From Ilumatobacteraceae bacterium (GTDB lineage Bacteria; Actinomycetota; Acidimicrobiia; Acidimicrobiales; Ilumatobacteraceae): a stretch of 43,079 nucleotides of DNA. Positions 24,085 through 31,923 of the stretch are shown one piece after another; the stretch's first letter is position 1; every line of letters begins with the position of its first letter. The translations under genes and the position numbers were made by a program. A model generated the notes under the pieces. The model saw nothing but the letters and a program-made list of their open reading frames with translations, had not been told where the DNA came from and made no database searches. The stretch lies in the NCBI GenBank assembly GCA_022843125.1, contig JALHOG010000014.1, positions 1-43,079 on the forward strand. The letters run 5' to 3'.

Positions 24085-24737
24085 GATGCCTCCGGGAGCT
24101 CGAGCAATGTGCGGGTCTGGTCGAACGAAACGCGCTTGCCGAGCGGGTCGACGAGCACACCGGTCATGCCGACCGCGTGGGCGCCGTCGATGCAGTACTG
24201 GGCGTCATCGAGGAACACGACCCGGTCGGGTGTGGTGCCGAGCGCCGCCGCGGCCCGCAAGTACGGCTCGGGCTCGGGCTTCTTGGATCCGAACTCGCGG
24301 GCGTCGACGAACGCGTCGAGCGCCGTGAACTCCTCGAACTGGTCGAAGAACTCGCGCCCCGAGATGCCGACGCCGTCGTTCGTGAGCACACCGACCTTGT
24401 AGCCGGCCGCCCTCGCTTCGGCCATCAGTGCGTACGCGTCCTGATCGCCGAAGCGGTGCGGGAGGTGGACTGCGAGGTCGCGGAACAGCAGTCGCCAGTC
24501 GTCGTAGCCGTTGCGTTCGGCGTACTGCTCCCAGTACTCGTAGTAGCTGATCTCACCGCGCTCGAAGCGCTGCCAGATGGGGTCGCCGCTCGGGTCGAGC
24601 GGTCCGCGCCCTTCCAGCCTCCTGCCGATGTGACCTTCGAGTTCGTCGAACTGGTCGAAGACCGGCGCGGTGATGACGTCGCCGATGTCGAGGAGGAGCG
24701 CGTCGAAGCGTCGTCGTGCCGCGGGTGGGTCGGTCAT
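24081..24737 (-). CDS. HAD family hydrolase (subfamily IA), 218 aa
   Basis: HAD motifs: ALLLDIGDVI with the nucleophile Asp, VGVLTNDG, FGSKKPEPEPY with the Lys, and VVFLDDAQY. A helical cap (residues about 20-95) is present. ATG 24735-24737 is chosen since the longer frame to 24869 overlaps the preceding gene; a CATGAT element lies six bases upstream. Its stop overlaps the nitrilase ATG. It may be a dephosphorylation or dehalogenation step or a housekeeping phosphatase carried in the operon. It resembles the HAD at 11703 in architecture but not closely in sequence. Confidence 0.86.
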   Translation of the reverse strand: MTDPPAARRRFDALLLDIGDVITAPVFDQFDELEGHIGRRLEGRGPLDPSGDPIWQRFERGEISYYEYWEQYAERNGYDDWRLLFRDLAVHLPHRFGDQDAYALMAEARAAGYKVGVLTNDGVGISGREFFDQFEEFTALDAFVDAREFGSKKPEPEPYLRAAAALGTTPDRVVFLDDAQYCIDGAHAVGMTGVLVDPLGKRVSFDQTRTLLELPEAS

Positions 24738-24744
24738 CGCCCGA

Positions 24745-25914
24745 TCATGCCGGAACGAGGTCGAGGAACTGCCACCGGGTGCCGTCGGACAGGCCGGCGA
24801 GCTTCGAGCCGCACCTCTGCACCACGGGGGGCGACACGGTGACGTGCTGGGTCCCAGCGTGGACGTCACGCATGAGCCGCTGCAGCGTGCCGCGCCGGAG
24901 TGCGTGGGTCCCGCCCGACAGGTACACGAAGTTGGCGACCTCGTTGAGCGAGCGAGTCACGTGGGTGAGCGCGAGGCGGATGAGGGTGTGCTGCTTGTCG
25001 GACAGGTGCTCGCCGCGTGCGAGTGCCTCGGTGGCAGCGGTCCACTGTTCGTACACGAAGGCACGGGCGGCGCGGTAGGTGCCTTCGGCGGCACCGAACG
25101 ATTCGGTGAACGAATCGCTCGTGGCGTTCCCGCCCGCTCGGCCCACGCGCTCCTGACTGAGCTGGGCCAGCTCGTCGAGCAGACGGCGACCGACCCCCAT
25201 CGCCCAACCGGAGTGACACATCTCGGCGAAGCCGATGATCCCCACGTGGTACAGGTTGCCGCCGCGCTTGGGCTCCTCGGTGACCGCGAAGTGTGTGAAC
25301 TCCTCGGGCACGAAGACATCGCTCATCGTGTAGTCGATGCTCCCCGTGCCGCGGAGGCCCATCACGTCCCAGTTGTCGATGAGGGTGGCCTGCTCGATCG
25401 GCGTGACGAAGATGCGCGGCTCGCCGGTCTCCTGGATGATGCCGAGCGAGTGGATGTGCGTTCCGTGCTTGAGCCCCGACGCGAAGCTCCACGCGCCGCT
25501 CAGGAGGTAGCCGCCGTCGACGGTGACCGCATTGCCCGGCCGGGTGCCCTGCCCCGCGATCACGGGGAACCGGTCGCCGCTGAACAGCTCTGCTGCAGCA
25601 CCGTCGCCGAGATAGCAGCCGGCCGTCCCGGTGGACAGCGACGCGGCCATGACCACCCAACCGGCCGAGGGGTCGCCGTACGCGAGCTGCTCGATGACAT
25701 CCAGCGACTCGACCGGGGTGCACTCCGATCCACCGAGCGCCTGCGGGACCCACATCCCGAAGATCCCGTGCTCGTGGAGCGCGTCGACGAGCTCCGGATG
25801 GAGATGGCCCTGCTCGTCGGCGTAGGCGCCGTGCCGGTCGGCGAGCGGTGCGAGCGCTTTCGCTCGTTCTCCGAGTGGCGAACGCGGCGGGTACTCGCTG
25901 GTCGGCATGGGCAT
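24745..25914 (-). CDS. Acyl-CoA dehydrogenase-fold flavin-dependent monooxygenase-like protein, 389 aa
   Basis: The fold is of the acyl-CoA dehydrogenase type: an N-terminal helical part ending GMWVPQALGG, a middle beta domain (SGAWSFASGLKHG, WDVMGLRGTGSID) and a C-terminal four-helix domain. The WDVMGLRGTGS and SFASG motifs and the lack of the usual catalytic Glu signature match the group-D flavin monooxygenases (HsaA, HpaB-like; PF08028 C terminus). These use reduced FMN/FAD from a separate reductase to hydroxylate. ATG 25914 has GAGGAG seven bases upstream. No flavin reductase is encoded nearby. Confidence 0.85.
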   Translation of the reverse strand: MPMPTSEYPPRSPLGERAKALAPLADRHGAYADEQGHLHPELVDALHEHGIFGMWVPQALGGSECTPVESLDVIEQLAYGDPSAGWVVMAASLSTGTAGCYLGDGAAAELFSGDRFPVIAGQGTRPGNAVTVDGGYLLSGAWSFASGLKHGTHIHSLGIIQETGEPRIFVTPIEQATLIDNWDVMGLRGTGSIDYTMSDVFVPEEFTHFAVTEEPKRGGNLYHVGIIGFAEMCHSGWAMGVGRRLLDELAQLSQERVGRAGGNATSDSFTESFGAAEGTYRAARAFVYEQWTAATEALARGEHLSDKQHTLIRLALTHVTRSLNEVANFVYLSGGTHALRRGTLQRLMRDVHAGTQHVTVSPPVVQRCGSKLAGLSDGTRWQFLDLVPA

Positions 25915-25951
25915 GGTCGTCTCCTCGTGTGCGGGAGCAGGTGGAACGCAA

Positions 25952-25980
25952 GGCACGGCCGGCCCCCCGGCGGCCGTGCC
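25952..25980 (-). terminator. Intra-operon hairpin
   Basis: A perfect 10-bp inverted repeat GGCACGGCCG / CGGCCGTGCC around 9 bases lies between the alpha/beta hydrolase stop (25992) and the next gene start (25914), the only wide gap in the run. It may attenuate or process the transcript. No U-run is present. Confidence 0.5.
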
Positions 25981-25991
25981 CGCGATCGGTG

Positions 25992-26696
25992 TCAGCCGGC
26001 CAGGAAGGCGCGGATGTGGTCGGCGACGGTGTCGGGGACGTCCCACTCGAGGAGGTGGCCGGCGCCGTCGATCACGGTGCCGCCGCCCCACGCGTCGGCG
26101 AGTCCGGGCGGGAGCAGCTCGTCCTGCCCACCCCACAGCACGAGCTTCGGGCAGCGGATGCGGTGAAGGCGGTGCTTCGTCCCGCGATCGCCGATCGGCC
26201 ACGTGAGGCTGGCCGCGGCGATCTCGGTGAGGTACACCGCGACGGGTGCCTCCTCCGGGCCGCGGTCGGCGAACCGATCGGTGAACTGCTGCGGCACGCC
26301 CTTGGCGAAGAGGTGCGGCAGCCGTTCGGGAGCGCGCACGCCGTACAGGTCGAAGCCGAGCTGGTCGACGTCGGCGATGCCGAACGGTGCGAGCAGCACG
26401 AGCCGCTCGACCACCTCGGGGCGCAGCGCCGCGAGCTCGGCGGCCATCATGCCGCCGACCGATGCGCCGACCACGGTGACCGGTCCGTCGGCGGCCGCGC
26501 CGGTGGCGTCGAATGCGTCCCAGAAGGCGACGATCCAGTCGATGTAGTCGTTCGGCGCGACGAAGCCGCTCTGCCCGTCGAAGCCGGGAATGGCGGGGAT
26601 GACCACACGGGTGCCTTCGTCGGCGAGCTGCTGCAGGGCGGGGGAGAGGCCGGCGTTGCCGGCGATCCCGGGGAAGTAGACGATCGTGTTCGACAT
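25992..26696 (-). CDS. Alpha/beta hydrolase, 234 aa
   Basis: Nucleophile elbow GASVGG with S79, acid in LWGGQDELLPP and His in IDGAGHLLEWD give a complete Ser-Asp-His triad. An oxyanion-hole region, YFPGIAGNAG, sits at the N terminus. Small size and order resemble esterases and C-C or carbamate hydrolases of catabolic pathways. ATG 26694-26696 starts 8 bases after the stop of the luciferase-like monooxygenase, so the two are paired, as RutA and RutD are in the uracil Rut pathway. That comparison is by analogy only. Confidence 0.9.
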   Translation of the reverse strand: MSNTIVYFPGIAGNAGLSPALQQLADEGTRVVIPAIPGFDGQSGFVAPNDYIDWIVAFWDAFDATGAAADGPVTVVGASVGGMMAAELAALRPEVVERLVLLAPFGIADVDQLGFDLYGVRAPERLPHLFAKGVPQQFTDRFADRGPEEAPVAVYLTEIAAASLTWPIGDRGTKHRLHRIRCPKLVLWGGQDELLPPGLADAWGGGTVIDGAGHLLEWDVPDTVADHIRAFLAG

Positions 26697-26704
26697 GGCG
26701 TCGC

Positions 26705-27916
26705 TCAGCTCGCCGTCCCGGCGTGGGTGGGCCACCAGTTGTGGTCCCACTCGCCGAACATCGGCCGGAGGTCGGGAGCGACCTTCTCGCCGAACAGCTT
26801 GGTGTTCATGCGTACGAGCTCGTCGCTCATGTTGCCGAAGTGGAGGATCGTGCAGAGGTTGCCGATGTTGAGATCCTTGGCGGCCACCTCGAGCTGCTCG
26901 CGCACCGAGTCGGGGCTGCCGATCACCACGTAGCCGTTCTCGACCATCTCGTCCCAGGTGAGGTCGTGGCTCGCCTGCTTGGCACGGGCGACGCTGCGGA
27001 CCTGGCTCTTGTAGCGGGCCCGAACCGACGCCTCGGTGACATACCCGGGCGGATCGGTGAAGCCGGGATACACGTGCAGCGACCGGTTGAAGAAGTACTC
27101 GGCCGGCTCCTTGTAGAGCTTGTACGCCTCGGCGTCGGTGTCGGCCACGCCGACGAACTGGGTGACGGCGAGACGGTTCGGGTTGTAGTCCTTGCCGTGC
27201 GCCTCGACCCGGTTCCAGTAGCCGCCGACGGTCTCGCGGACCATCTTGGCGCCGTAGTAGGTGAGCGCGCCGTAGACGTAGTCGTTCTCGGCGCAGAAGT
27301 CCCAGGTCTCGATCGAGCCGCCGCCCGGGATCCACACCGGCGGATGCGGCTGCTGGTACGGCTTCGGGATCGTGTTGACGTAGCGGTGCTTGTTGAACTC
27401 GCCGTTGTAGGCGAACGGCTCGGTGGCCGTCCACGCCTTCATGATGAGGTCGATGCCCTCGTAGTACTTCGGGCGTAGCTGGCTGGGGTTGACGCCGTAC
27501 GAGTAGCAGGTGTCCATCGAGGTGCCCACCGGGAACCCGGCGATCAGGCGGCCCTTGCTGAACATGTCGATCATCGCCATCTCCTCGGCCACGCGGACCG
27601 GGGGGTTGTACAGCGCCACCGAGTTGCCGAGCACGACGATCGCGGCGCGGCTGGTCCGATTGGCGAGCACCGACGCGATGAGGTTGGGTGACGGCATCAG
27701 GCCGTACCCGTTGTTGTGGTGCTCGTTCACGCAGATCGCGTCGAAGCCGCACTCCTCGGCGTACACCAGCTGGTCGAGGTACGTGCTGTACGAGTCGGCC
27801 ATGATGTCGCGGTCGAACAGGCCGGGGTCGATGTCGACCCAGACGCTCCGGTGCTTCTGGTTGAAGTCGTCGGGGAATGCCGGGTACGGCATGAAGTGGA
27901 ACCACATCAGCTTCAT
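26705..27916 (-). CDS. LLM class flavin-dependent oxidoreductase (bacterial luciferase-like), 403 aa
   Basis: TIM-barrel luciferase-like monooxygenase. MKLMWFHFMPYP at the start, AEECGFDAICVNEHHNNGYG, NPPVRVAEEMAMIDMFSKGRL and GFPVGTS are typical; the C-terminal part has GSPDSVREQL. Such enzymes use FMNH2 or F420H2. The NEHH motif and EMAMIDMLS-like stretch fit FMNH2-dependent alkane/luciferase types more than F420 types. ATG 27916 is the natural start, and the enormous upstream frame to 29251 is antisense to the LysR gene. It heads the leftward operon, divergent from LysR with a 117-base promoter space. Confidence 0.92.
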   Translation of the reverse strand: MKLMWFHFMPYPAFPDDFNQKHRSVWVDIDPGLFDRDIMADSYSTYLDQLVYAEECGFDAICVNEHHNNGYGLMPSPNLIASVLANRTSRAAIVVLGNSVALYNPPVRVAEEMAMIDMFSKGRLIAGFPVGTSMDTCYSYGVNPSQLRPKYYEGIDLIMKAWTATEPFAYNGEFNKHRYVNTIPKPYQQPHPPVWIPGGGSIETWDFCAENDYVYGALTYYGAKMVRETVGGYWNRVEAHGKDYNPNRLAVTQFVGVADTDAEAYKLYKEPAEYFFNRSLHVYPGFTDPPGYVTEASVRARYKSQVRSVARAKQASHDLTWDEMVENGYVVIGSPDSVREQLEVAAKDLNIGNLCTILHFGNMSDELVRMNTKLFGEKVAPDLRPMFGEWDHNWWPTHAGTAS

Positions 27917-27971
27917 AGGGGCCCAGCATGGTGTGCCCCGGGTCACCTGTCCACGTCCCGCTGGCTCACGG

Positions 27972-27994
27972 ATCGTGTCTCGTTCGATAACGAT
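27972..27994. promoter_or_regulatory. Nested dyad in the LLM/LysR divergent promoter
   Basis: ATCGT (27972-27976) and ACGAT (27990-27994) are inverted around 13 bases. Inside, CGTT - CGAT - AACG (27981-27992) forms a second dyad. Position between a LysR gene and its divergent target is where a LysR-type regulator binds. Confidence 0.5.
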
Positions 27995-28021
27995 GCTGGT
28001 GGCGGCGGGTGTGGTGCGCGC

Positions 28022-28027
28022 TAGCGT
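28022..28027 (+). promoter_or_regulatory. -10 element (TAGCGT) of LysR gene
   Basis: TAGCGT ends 6 bases before the LysR ATG; no ribosome site is present, suggesting a leaderless transcript. Confidence 0.4.
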
Positions 28028-28033
28028 TCCGGC

Positions 28034-28936
28034 ATGGCGAACGTCGATCTGCGAAGGCTGCGCTACTTCGTGGCCGTCGCCGAAGAGCAGCACTTCGGGC
28101 GGGCCGCCACCCGGCTCCACATGTCGACGCCGCCGCTGTCGCAGCGCATCCGCGAGCTCGAGGCCGAGCTGGGGCTCACCCTGTTCGAGCGCACCAGCCG
28201 CAGCGTCGAGCTCACCGACGCCGGGGCGCGCCTGCTCAACGAGGCCCGCGCCGTGCTGCAGGCTGCCGACCGGTTCGAACAGGCCGCCGAGCAGCTCACG
28301 GCCGTGGGCAACGACCTGTCGTTCGGCTACTGCCACGGCAGCGAGGGCGGTGCGATGCGCGCGCTGCGCCGCTTCCGCGAGGAGCGACCCGACGTGCTCG
28401 TCCACCCGGCATCGATGACGTCGCTCACCATGGCCGACCAGATCGCGACCGGTCGGCTCGGCGTCGGGATCGTCCGCGGCACCGTCGACGGCGACGACCG
28501 CGTCGCCACCGTGCCGCTCAGCCGGGTGCCGGTCGACCATGTGTCGGTGCCGCTCGGTCACCCGCTGGCCGCCGCTGACGTCGTGCACGCCCACGATCTC
28601 GAGAGTGAGCCCGTGCTCGTGGTCGATCGCGCTGACGCGCCGTACGCGCACGACACGATCGCCCGCTACCTCGGCGGCCTCGGCGTGCGCCCGCAGTGGG
28701 TCACGCACGGCGCCACCCAGATCGAGCGCGTCTTCGACATGGTCGCGATCGGGAGCGGCATCGGTTGGCTCAACACCTGGCAGGCCGAGCGCGAGTCGGG
28801 CCGCACCGACGTCGCGATCCGCCGGCTCGAACCGGTCGGCATGTGGGACGAGTTCCGCGTGGCGTGGCGCCAGGGCGACACCCGTCTCTCGACCGCCGCA
28901 TGCGTGCGGGTCGTCCTCGAGACCTGTGGCGCCTGA
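28034..28936 (+). CDS. LysR family transcriptional regulator, 300 aa
   Basis: The N-terminal helix-turn-helix reads LRRLRYFVAVAEEQHFGRAA, LHMSTPPLSQRIRELE and LGLTLFERTSRSVELTDAG, canonical LTTR sequence. A two-lobed effector domain follows, with a conserved GSGIGWL segment near the end. ATG 28034 fits exactly. Divergent from the luciferase-like monooxygenase gene, it is the probable activator of the leftward catabolic operon; the dyad at 27972 is the candidate site. The ligand is unknown. Confidence 0.93.
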   Translation: MANVDLRRLRYFVAVAEEQHFGRAATRLHMSTPPLSQRIRELEAELGLTLFERTSRSVELTDAGARLLNEARAVLQAADRFEQAAEQLTAVGNDLSFGYCHGSEGGAMRALRRFREERPDVLVHPASMTSLTMADQIATGRLGVGIVRGTVDGDDRVATVPLSRVPVDHVSVPLGHPLAAADVVHAHDLESEPVLVVDRADAPYAHDTIARYLGGLGVRPQWVTHGATQIERVFDMVAIGSGIGWLNTWQAERESGRTDVAIRRLEPVGMWDEFRVAWRQGDTRLSTAACVRVVLETCGA

Positions 28937-28966
28937 GCGGGTCGAAGCCCGTCTCGCCCGGCGGCG

Positions 28967-28972
28967 TACGAT
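28967..28972 (+). promoter_or_regulatory. -10 element (TACGAT) of cupin gene
   Basis: TACGAT ends 6 bases before the ATG at 28979, in the spacing expected for a leaderless mRNA. Confidence 0.4.
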
Positions 28973-28978
28973 CCGGCG

Positions 28979-29302
28979 ATGGACGAACCGGTGCCGGACC
29001 TGTTGCGAGCAGTCGCGATCGACGCCGTCGCCCCGGTCGAGGTCGGCCCGGGCTGTCGCCTGCGGATGTTGCCGGTCGATGGGCCGGTCGAGGCGTGGGT
29101 GGCCGAGATCGACGCCGGCTGCGAGTGGCCGGAGGTCGACCAACACGATGCGTTCGGCGAGTCGTACTGGGTCGTGAGCGGCGAGATGATCGAGGGTGAT
29201 CGCCGCTTCGGACCGGGCACCTACGTGGCGTTCGGCCCCCACACCAGCCACCGACCTCGTAGTGACATCGGCGCCCGCGCGGTCGGCTTCAACCTGCTCT
29301 GA
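28979..29302 (+). CDS. Cupin-domain protein, 107 aa
   Basis: Small single-domain protein with a cupin-like beta-barrel pattern: EVDQHDAFGESYWVVSGEM with the Glu and turn of cupin motif 1, then FGPGTYVAFGPHTSHRPRS with the motif 2 His. It lacks the full HxH pair of metal-binding cupins, so metal binding is uncertain. ATG 28979 is supported by a -10 six bases upstream. It lies between the LysR gene and the convergent GntR regulator. Function is unknown. Confidence 0.75.
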   Translation: MDEPVPDLLRAVAIDAVAPVEVGPGCRLRMLPVDGPVEAWVAEIDAGCEWPEVDQHDAFGESYWVVSGEMIEGDRRFGPGTYVAFGPHTSHRPRSDIGARAVGFNLL

Positions 29303-29324
29303 ATCGCCGGCTACGCCAGCGACG

Positions 29325-30755
29325 TCAGCGCAGCATCGGCTCGAGGGCCGTGAGGTGCTTGGTCACGCGACGCCTGGCGAGCGCCGGGTCGCGTTGCTCG
29401 ATGGCCGCGACGATCGCGCCGTGCGCGTGCTCGGTCTCGCTGTTGATCTGCGCGCGCCGGGTCGAGCGGCGCCCTGGGATCGACGTGTGCATGCGCGACA
29501 GTTGGAGGAGCACCCGGACGAACAGTGCGATCGCCGGATTGCCGGTGACCTCGGCGATCCGCACCGGGAGCTCGTTGCCGATCGGGCCCTCGTACGCAGC
29601 CTTCGCGTTGGCCTCGACGGTGCGCTTGAGCATCTCGATGTCGGCTGCGCTGGCGCGTTCGGCCGCGAGCGCCACAGAATCCGACTCCAGCTCGCTGCGG
29701 AGCGCGATCAAGTCGCCCGGCGTGATCCCTCGCTGTTCGAGGAAGACCGTCGCTGCTCGCACGATCGGGCCGACGGTCGGTGCGGTCACGACGAGCCCGC
29801 CGCCGGGGCCGCGCTTCATGGTGGCGACCTCGTGGTACTCGAGGATCCTGACCGCCTCGCGAAGTGCCGACCTGCTCACGTCGTGCCGCTCGATGAGCTC
29901 GGACTCCGAGCCGAGCACCTCGCCGAGTGGCCAACCGCGGTCGACGATCTCGATCATGAGCGACCGCGCCACCTGGCTGCCGAGCTTCTCGCCGCGCGGG
30001 TCGCTGTCGAGCACCCAATCGATCGACGACGGCGATACCCGATGATTGCCGAGCCAGTCACCCAGCGCGCCGAGGTGCCGGCTCATCCGGCGTTCGGCGA
30101 GCGCGAGGTCGCCGGCGGTGATCGCATCGACGATCGCGAGATGCGCTCGGGCGGATGCGTCCAGTGCTGCGGCGCGCTCGCTCTCGTCGGTGTCCGGGTA
30201 GGACCACATCGCGGTCATGCGTCCGAGTACGTCGACGAAGAGCTCGGCCGCCGGATTTCGTGCTGCGCTGGCGATCATCGTGTGCAACACGTGGTGTGCG
30301 GGGGCGCTCAGCGAAGTGCGCTCGGTGTCGACGACGACGCGTTCGCGCAGCAGCGCGATCTGCTCGTCGTCGGCCCGATCGGCGGCGAGTCGTGCCACCG
30401 CGCGCTCGATGCTCACGCGTGCCTCGAGGAGCTCGCCGAGGGTCACGTTCGTGAAGGACAGATAGACCATGCATGCCTGCACCACTGCGACCGATGACGG
30501 CTCGGTCACCACGAGCCCACCGCCCGGACCCCGTCGGGTGGTGGCGGCGCCCAGGTGCTCGAGGAGCCGTACCGACTCGCGGAACACGGCCCGACTGACG
30601 TCGTAGCGCTCGAGTAGTTCGGCCTCGGACCCGACGATCGTGCCGACCTTCCATCCGTCACGCAGGATGCCGACGATGATGCGATCGGCGACCTGGGACG
30701 CCAGCTTTCGTTCGGTCGGAGCGCTGTCTATGGGGGCACGGTCGAGGGTTGTCAT
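29325..30755 (-). CDS. Tandem-duplicated GntR/FCD transcriptional regulator, 476 aa
   Basis: A single protein carries two full FadR/FCD-type GntR units. Each has a winged helix (SRAVFRESVRLLEHLG and SRSALREAVRILEYHE, each followed by RGPGGGLVVT) and a helical FCD domain ending in MSRHLGALGDWL or VTKHLTALEPML. Ordinary members have one unit of about 240 residues. The linker contains SPSSIDWVLDSDP. ATG 30755 is preferred over 30800 because it directly precedes the first unit. It could bind DNA as a pseudo-dimer from one chain. The neighbouring crotonase gene is a possible target. Confidence 0.9.
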   Translation of the reverse strand: MTTLDRAPIDSAPTERKLASQVADRIIVGILRDGWKVGTIVGSEAELLERYDVSRAVFRESVRLLEHLGAATTRRGPGGGLVVTEPSSVAVVQACMVYLSFTNVTLGELLEARVSIERAVARLAADRADDEQIALLRERVVVDTERTSLSAPAHHVLHTMIASAARNPAAELFVDVLGRMTAMWSYPDTDESERAAALDASARAHLAIVDAITAGDLALAERRMSRHLGALGDWLGNHRVSPSSIDWVLDSDPRGEKLGSQVARSLMIEIVDRGWPLGEVLGSESELIERHDVSRSALREAVRILEYHEVATMKRGPGGGLVVTAPTVGPIVRAATVFLEQRGITPGDLIALRSELESDSVALAAERASAADIEMLKRTVEANAKAAYEGPIGNELPVRIAEVTGNPAIALFVRVLLQLSRMHTSIPGRRSTRRAQINSETEHAHGAIVAAIEQRDPALARRRVTKHLTALEPMLR

Positions 30756-30875
30756 CGGATCGCTGCGCTGCTGTGGGTCCGGGTGGCCTCGCAGCAGCAC
30801 GAGACGTTAGTGGCTCTCGGCGGTTTCGCCCCTGACCTCGGCGGAGAATGCCGCGTCCTGCAGGAGCGGTGTGAC

Positions 30876-31685
30876 TCAGTCGGACTCGCCCGCGACGAAC
30901 CAGTTGGGCTCGCGCCGCTCGGCGAACGCGATCGGCCCCTCCTTGAAGTCAGGGTGCATCCAGTGCATGCGCAGCAGCGAGTATCCGAAGTCGACCGCCT
31001 GCGAGTACGGCATCTCGCGCGAGCTCCACACCGATCGCATCGACAACGCGACCGCGTTCGGTGAGTTGTTGCAGACGTCGTTGGCGATCGACGTCGCCAC
31101 AGCGTCGAGTTCGGCCCGCGAGCAGAGTTCGTCGACCAGGCCCAGTTCGAAGGCCCGCTGGGCTGGTAGCCGGAAGTTGCGGCCCTGGATCGTCATGCGC
31201 AGCGCGGTGCCCAGCGGCAGGCGCTGCGCGAGCCCGATGTTCTCGATCGCGCCCACCATGCCGACGTTGACGTGGGTGTCGAGGAACGTCGCGTGATCGG
31301 CAGCGACCACGATGTCGGAGTCGACCACGAAGTGGAGCCCGCCGCCCGCAACCATTCCGTTCACGGCGCAGATGGTCGGCTTCCACACCTCGTTCTGTCG
31401 CGACGTGTACCGCACCTCGTTGCGGATCGTGTCGTACCCTCCGCTCACCTTTCCGGCGGCTGCGACGTTGTCGACGTCGGCTCCGGTGCAGAAGTGTTTG
31501 TCGCCGGCCCCGGTGATGATCGTGCACCGGATCGTCGGGTTCGTCCTGATCTCTTCCCAGAACCCGGCGATGAGATCGCCCATCGACGACGTCAGGGCAT
31601 TGCCGCGCGCCGGCCGGTTGAGCGTGATCCGGGCAATGTGACCATCCTGTTCGAAGATGGCATGCGGTTGCTCCTCGTCGGACAT
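30876..31685 (-). CDS. Enoyl-CoA hydratase/isomerase (crotonase) family protein, 269 aa
   Basis: Crotonase fold: ITLNRPARGNALTSSM, oxyanion-hole segments GAGDKHFCTGAD and VNGMVAGGGLHFVVDSDI, and FLDTHVNVGMVGA. The two Glu used by hydratases (after GGG and in the PE motif) are His here, H118 and H138, still 20 residues apart, so classical hydration is unlikely. ATG 31685 is chosen for the GGAGGG site seven to eight bases upstream; ATG 31709 is a weak alternative. It is likely to act on a CoA thioester in an unusual reaction. Confidence 0.88.
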   Translation of the reverse strand: MSDEEQPHAIFEQDGHIARITLNRPARGNALTSSMGDLIAGFWEEIRTNPTIRCTIITGAGDKHFCTGADVDNVAAAGKVSGGYDTIRNEVRYTSRQNEVWKPTICAVNGMVAGGGLHFVVDSDIVVAADHATFLDTHVNVGMVGAIENIGLAQRLPLGTALRMTIQGRNFRLPAQRAFELGLVDELCSRAELDAVATSIANDVCNNSPNAVALSMRSVWSSREMPYSQAVDFGYSLLRMHWMHPDFKEGPIAFAERREPNWFVAGESD

Positions 31686-31764
31686 CGCGGTTCCCTCCTC
31701 GGCGGCCACTGCTTCCTCGGCGGCCGCCTGTGCGGGAAACAGTATCCTGATCGACGAGTCACCT

Positions 31765-31858
31765 CGGCATCGATCCGCCGTCGAAGCTCGTCATCGAGGA
31801 ACGAACGCAGCGCCTCGCGGTACTCGAACTCAGCGACTGTCCAACCGAACTTCTGAAC
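31765..31858 (-). pseudogene. Possible remnant of an acyl-CoA dehydrogenase N terminus
   Basis: Reading leftward from 31858, about 30 codons give FGWTVAEFEYREALRSFLDD and then ELRRRIDAE. This resembles the first helix of acyl-CoA dehydrogenases (FRxxVRxFLxEEL). No start codon precedes it in frame (TGA just upstream), and the similarity ends before the crotonase gene. It is probably a gene fragment left in the 238-base space between two genes; chance resemblance is possible. Confidence 0.3.
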
Positions 31859-31923
31859 CCGAACCCCGCCGATGACTCAGTACGTCGACCAGTGGCCCTC
31901 GGCCGTGCGGGCGCTCGCGACGC

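Noticed and set aside
24670..26166. A 498-codon frame on the plus strand
   Set aside because: It lies antisense to the HAD and flavoprotein genes, whose motifs and ribosome sites are clear.
27917..29251. Long N-terminal extension of the luciferase-like monooxygenase
   Set aside because: It is antisense to the LysR gene and crosses the divergent promoter; family start is ATG 27916.
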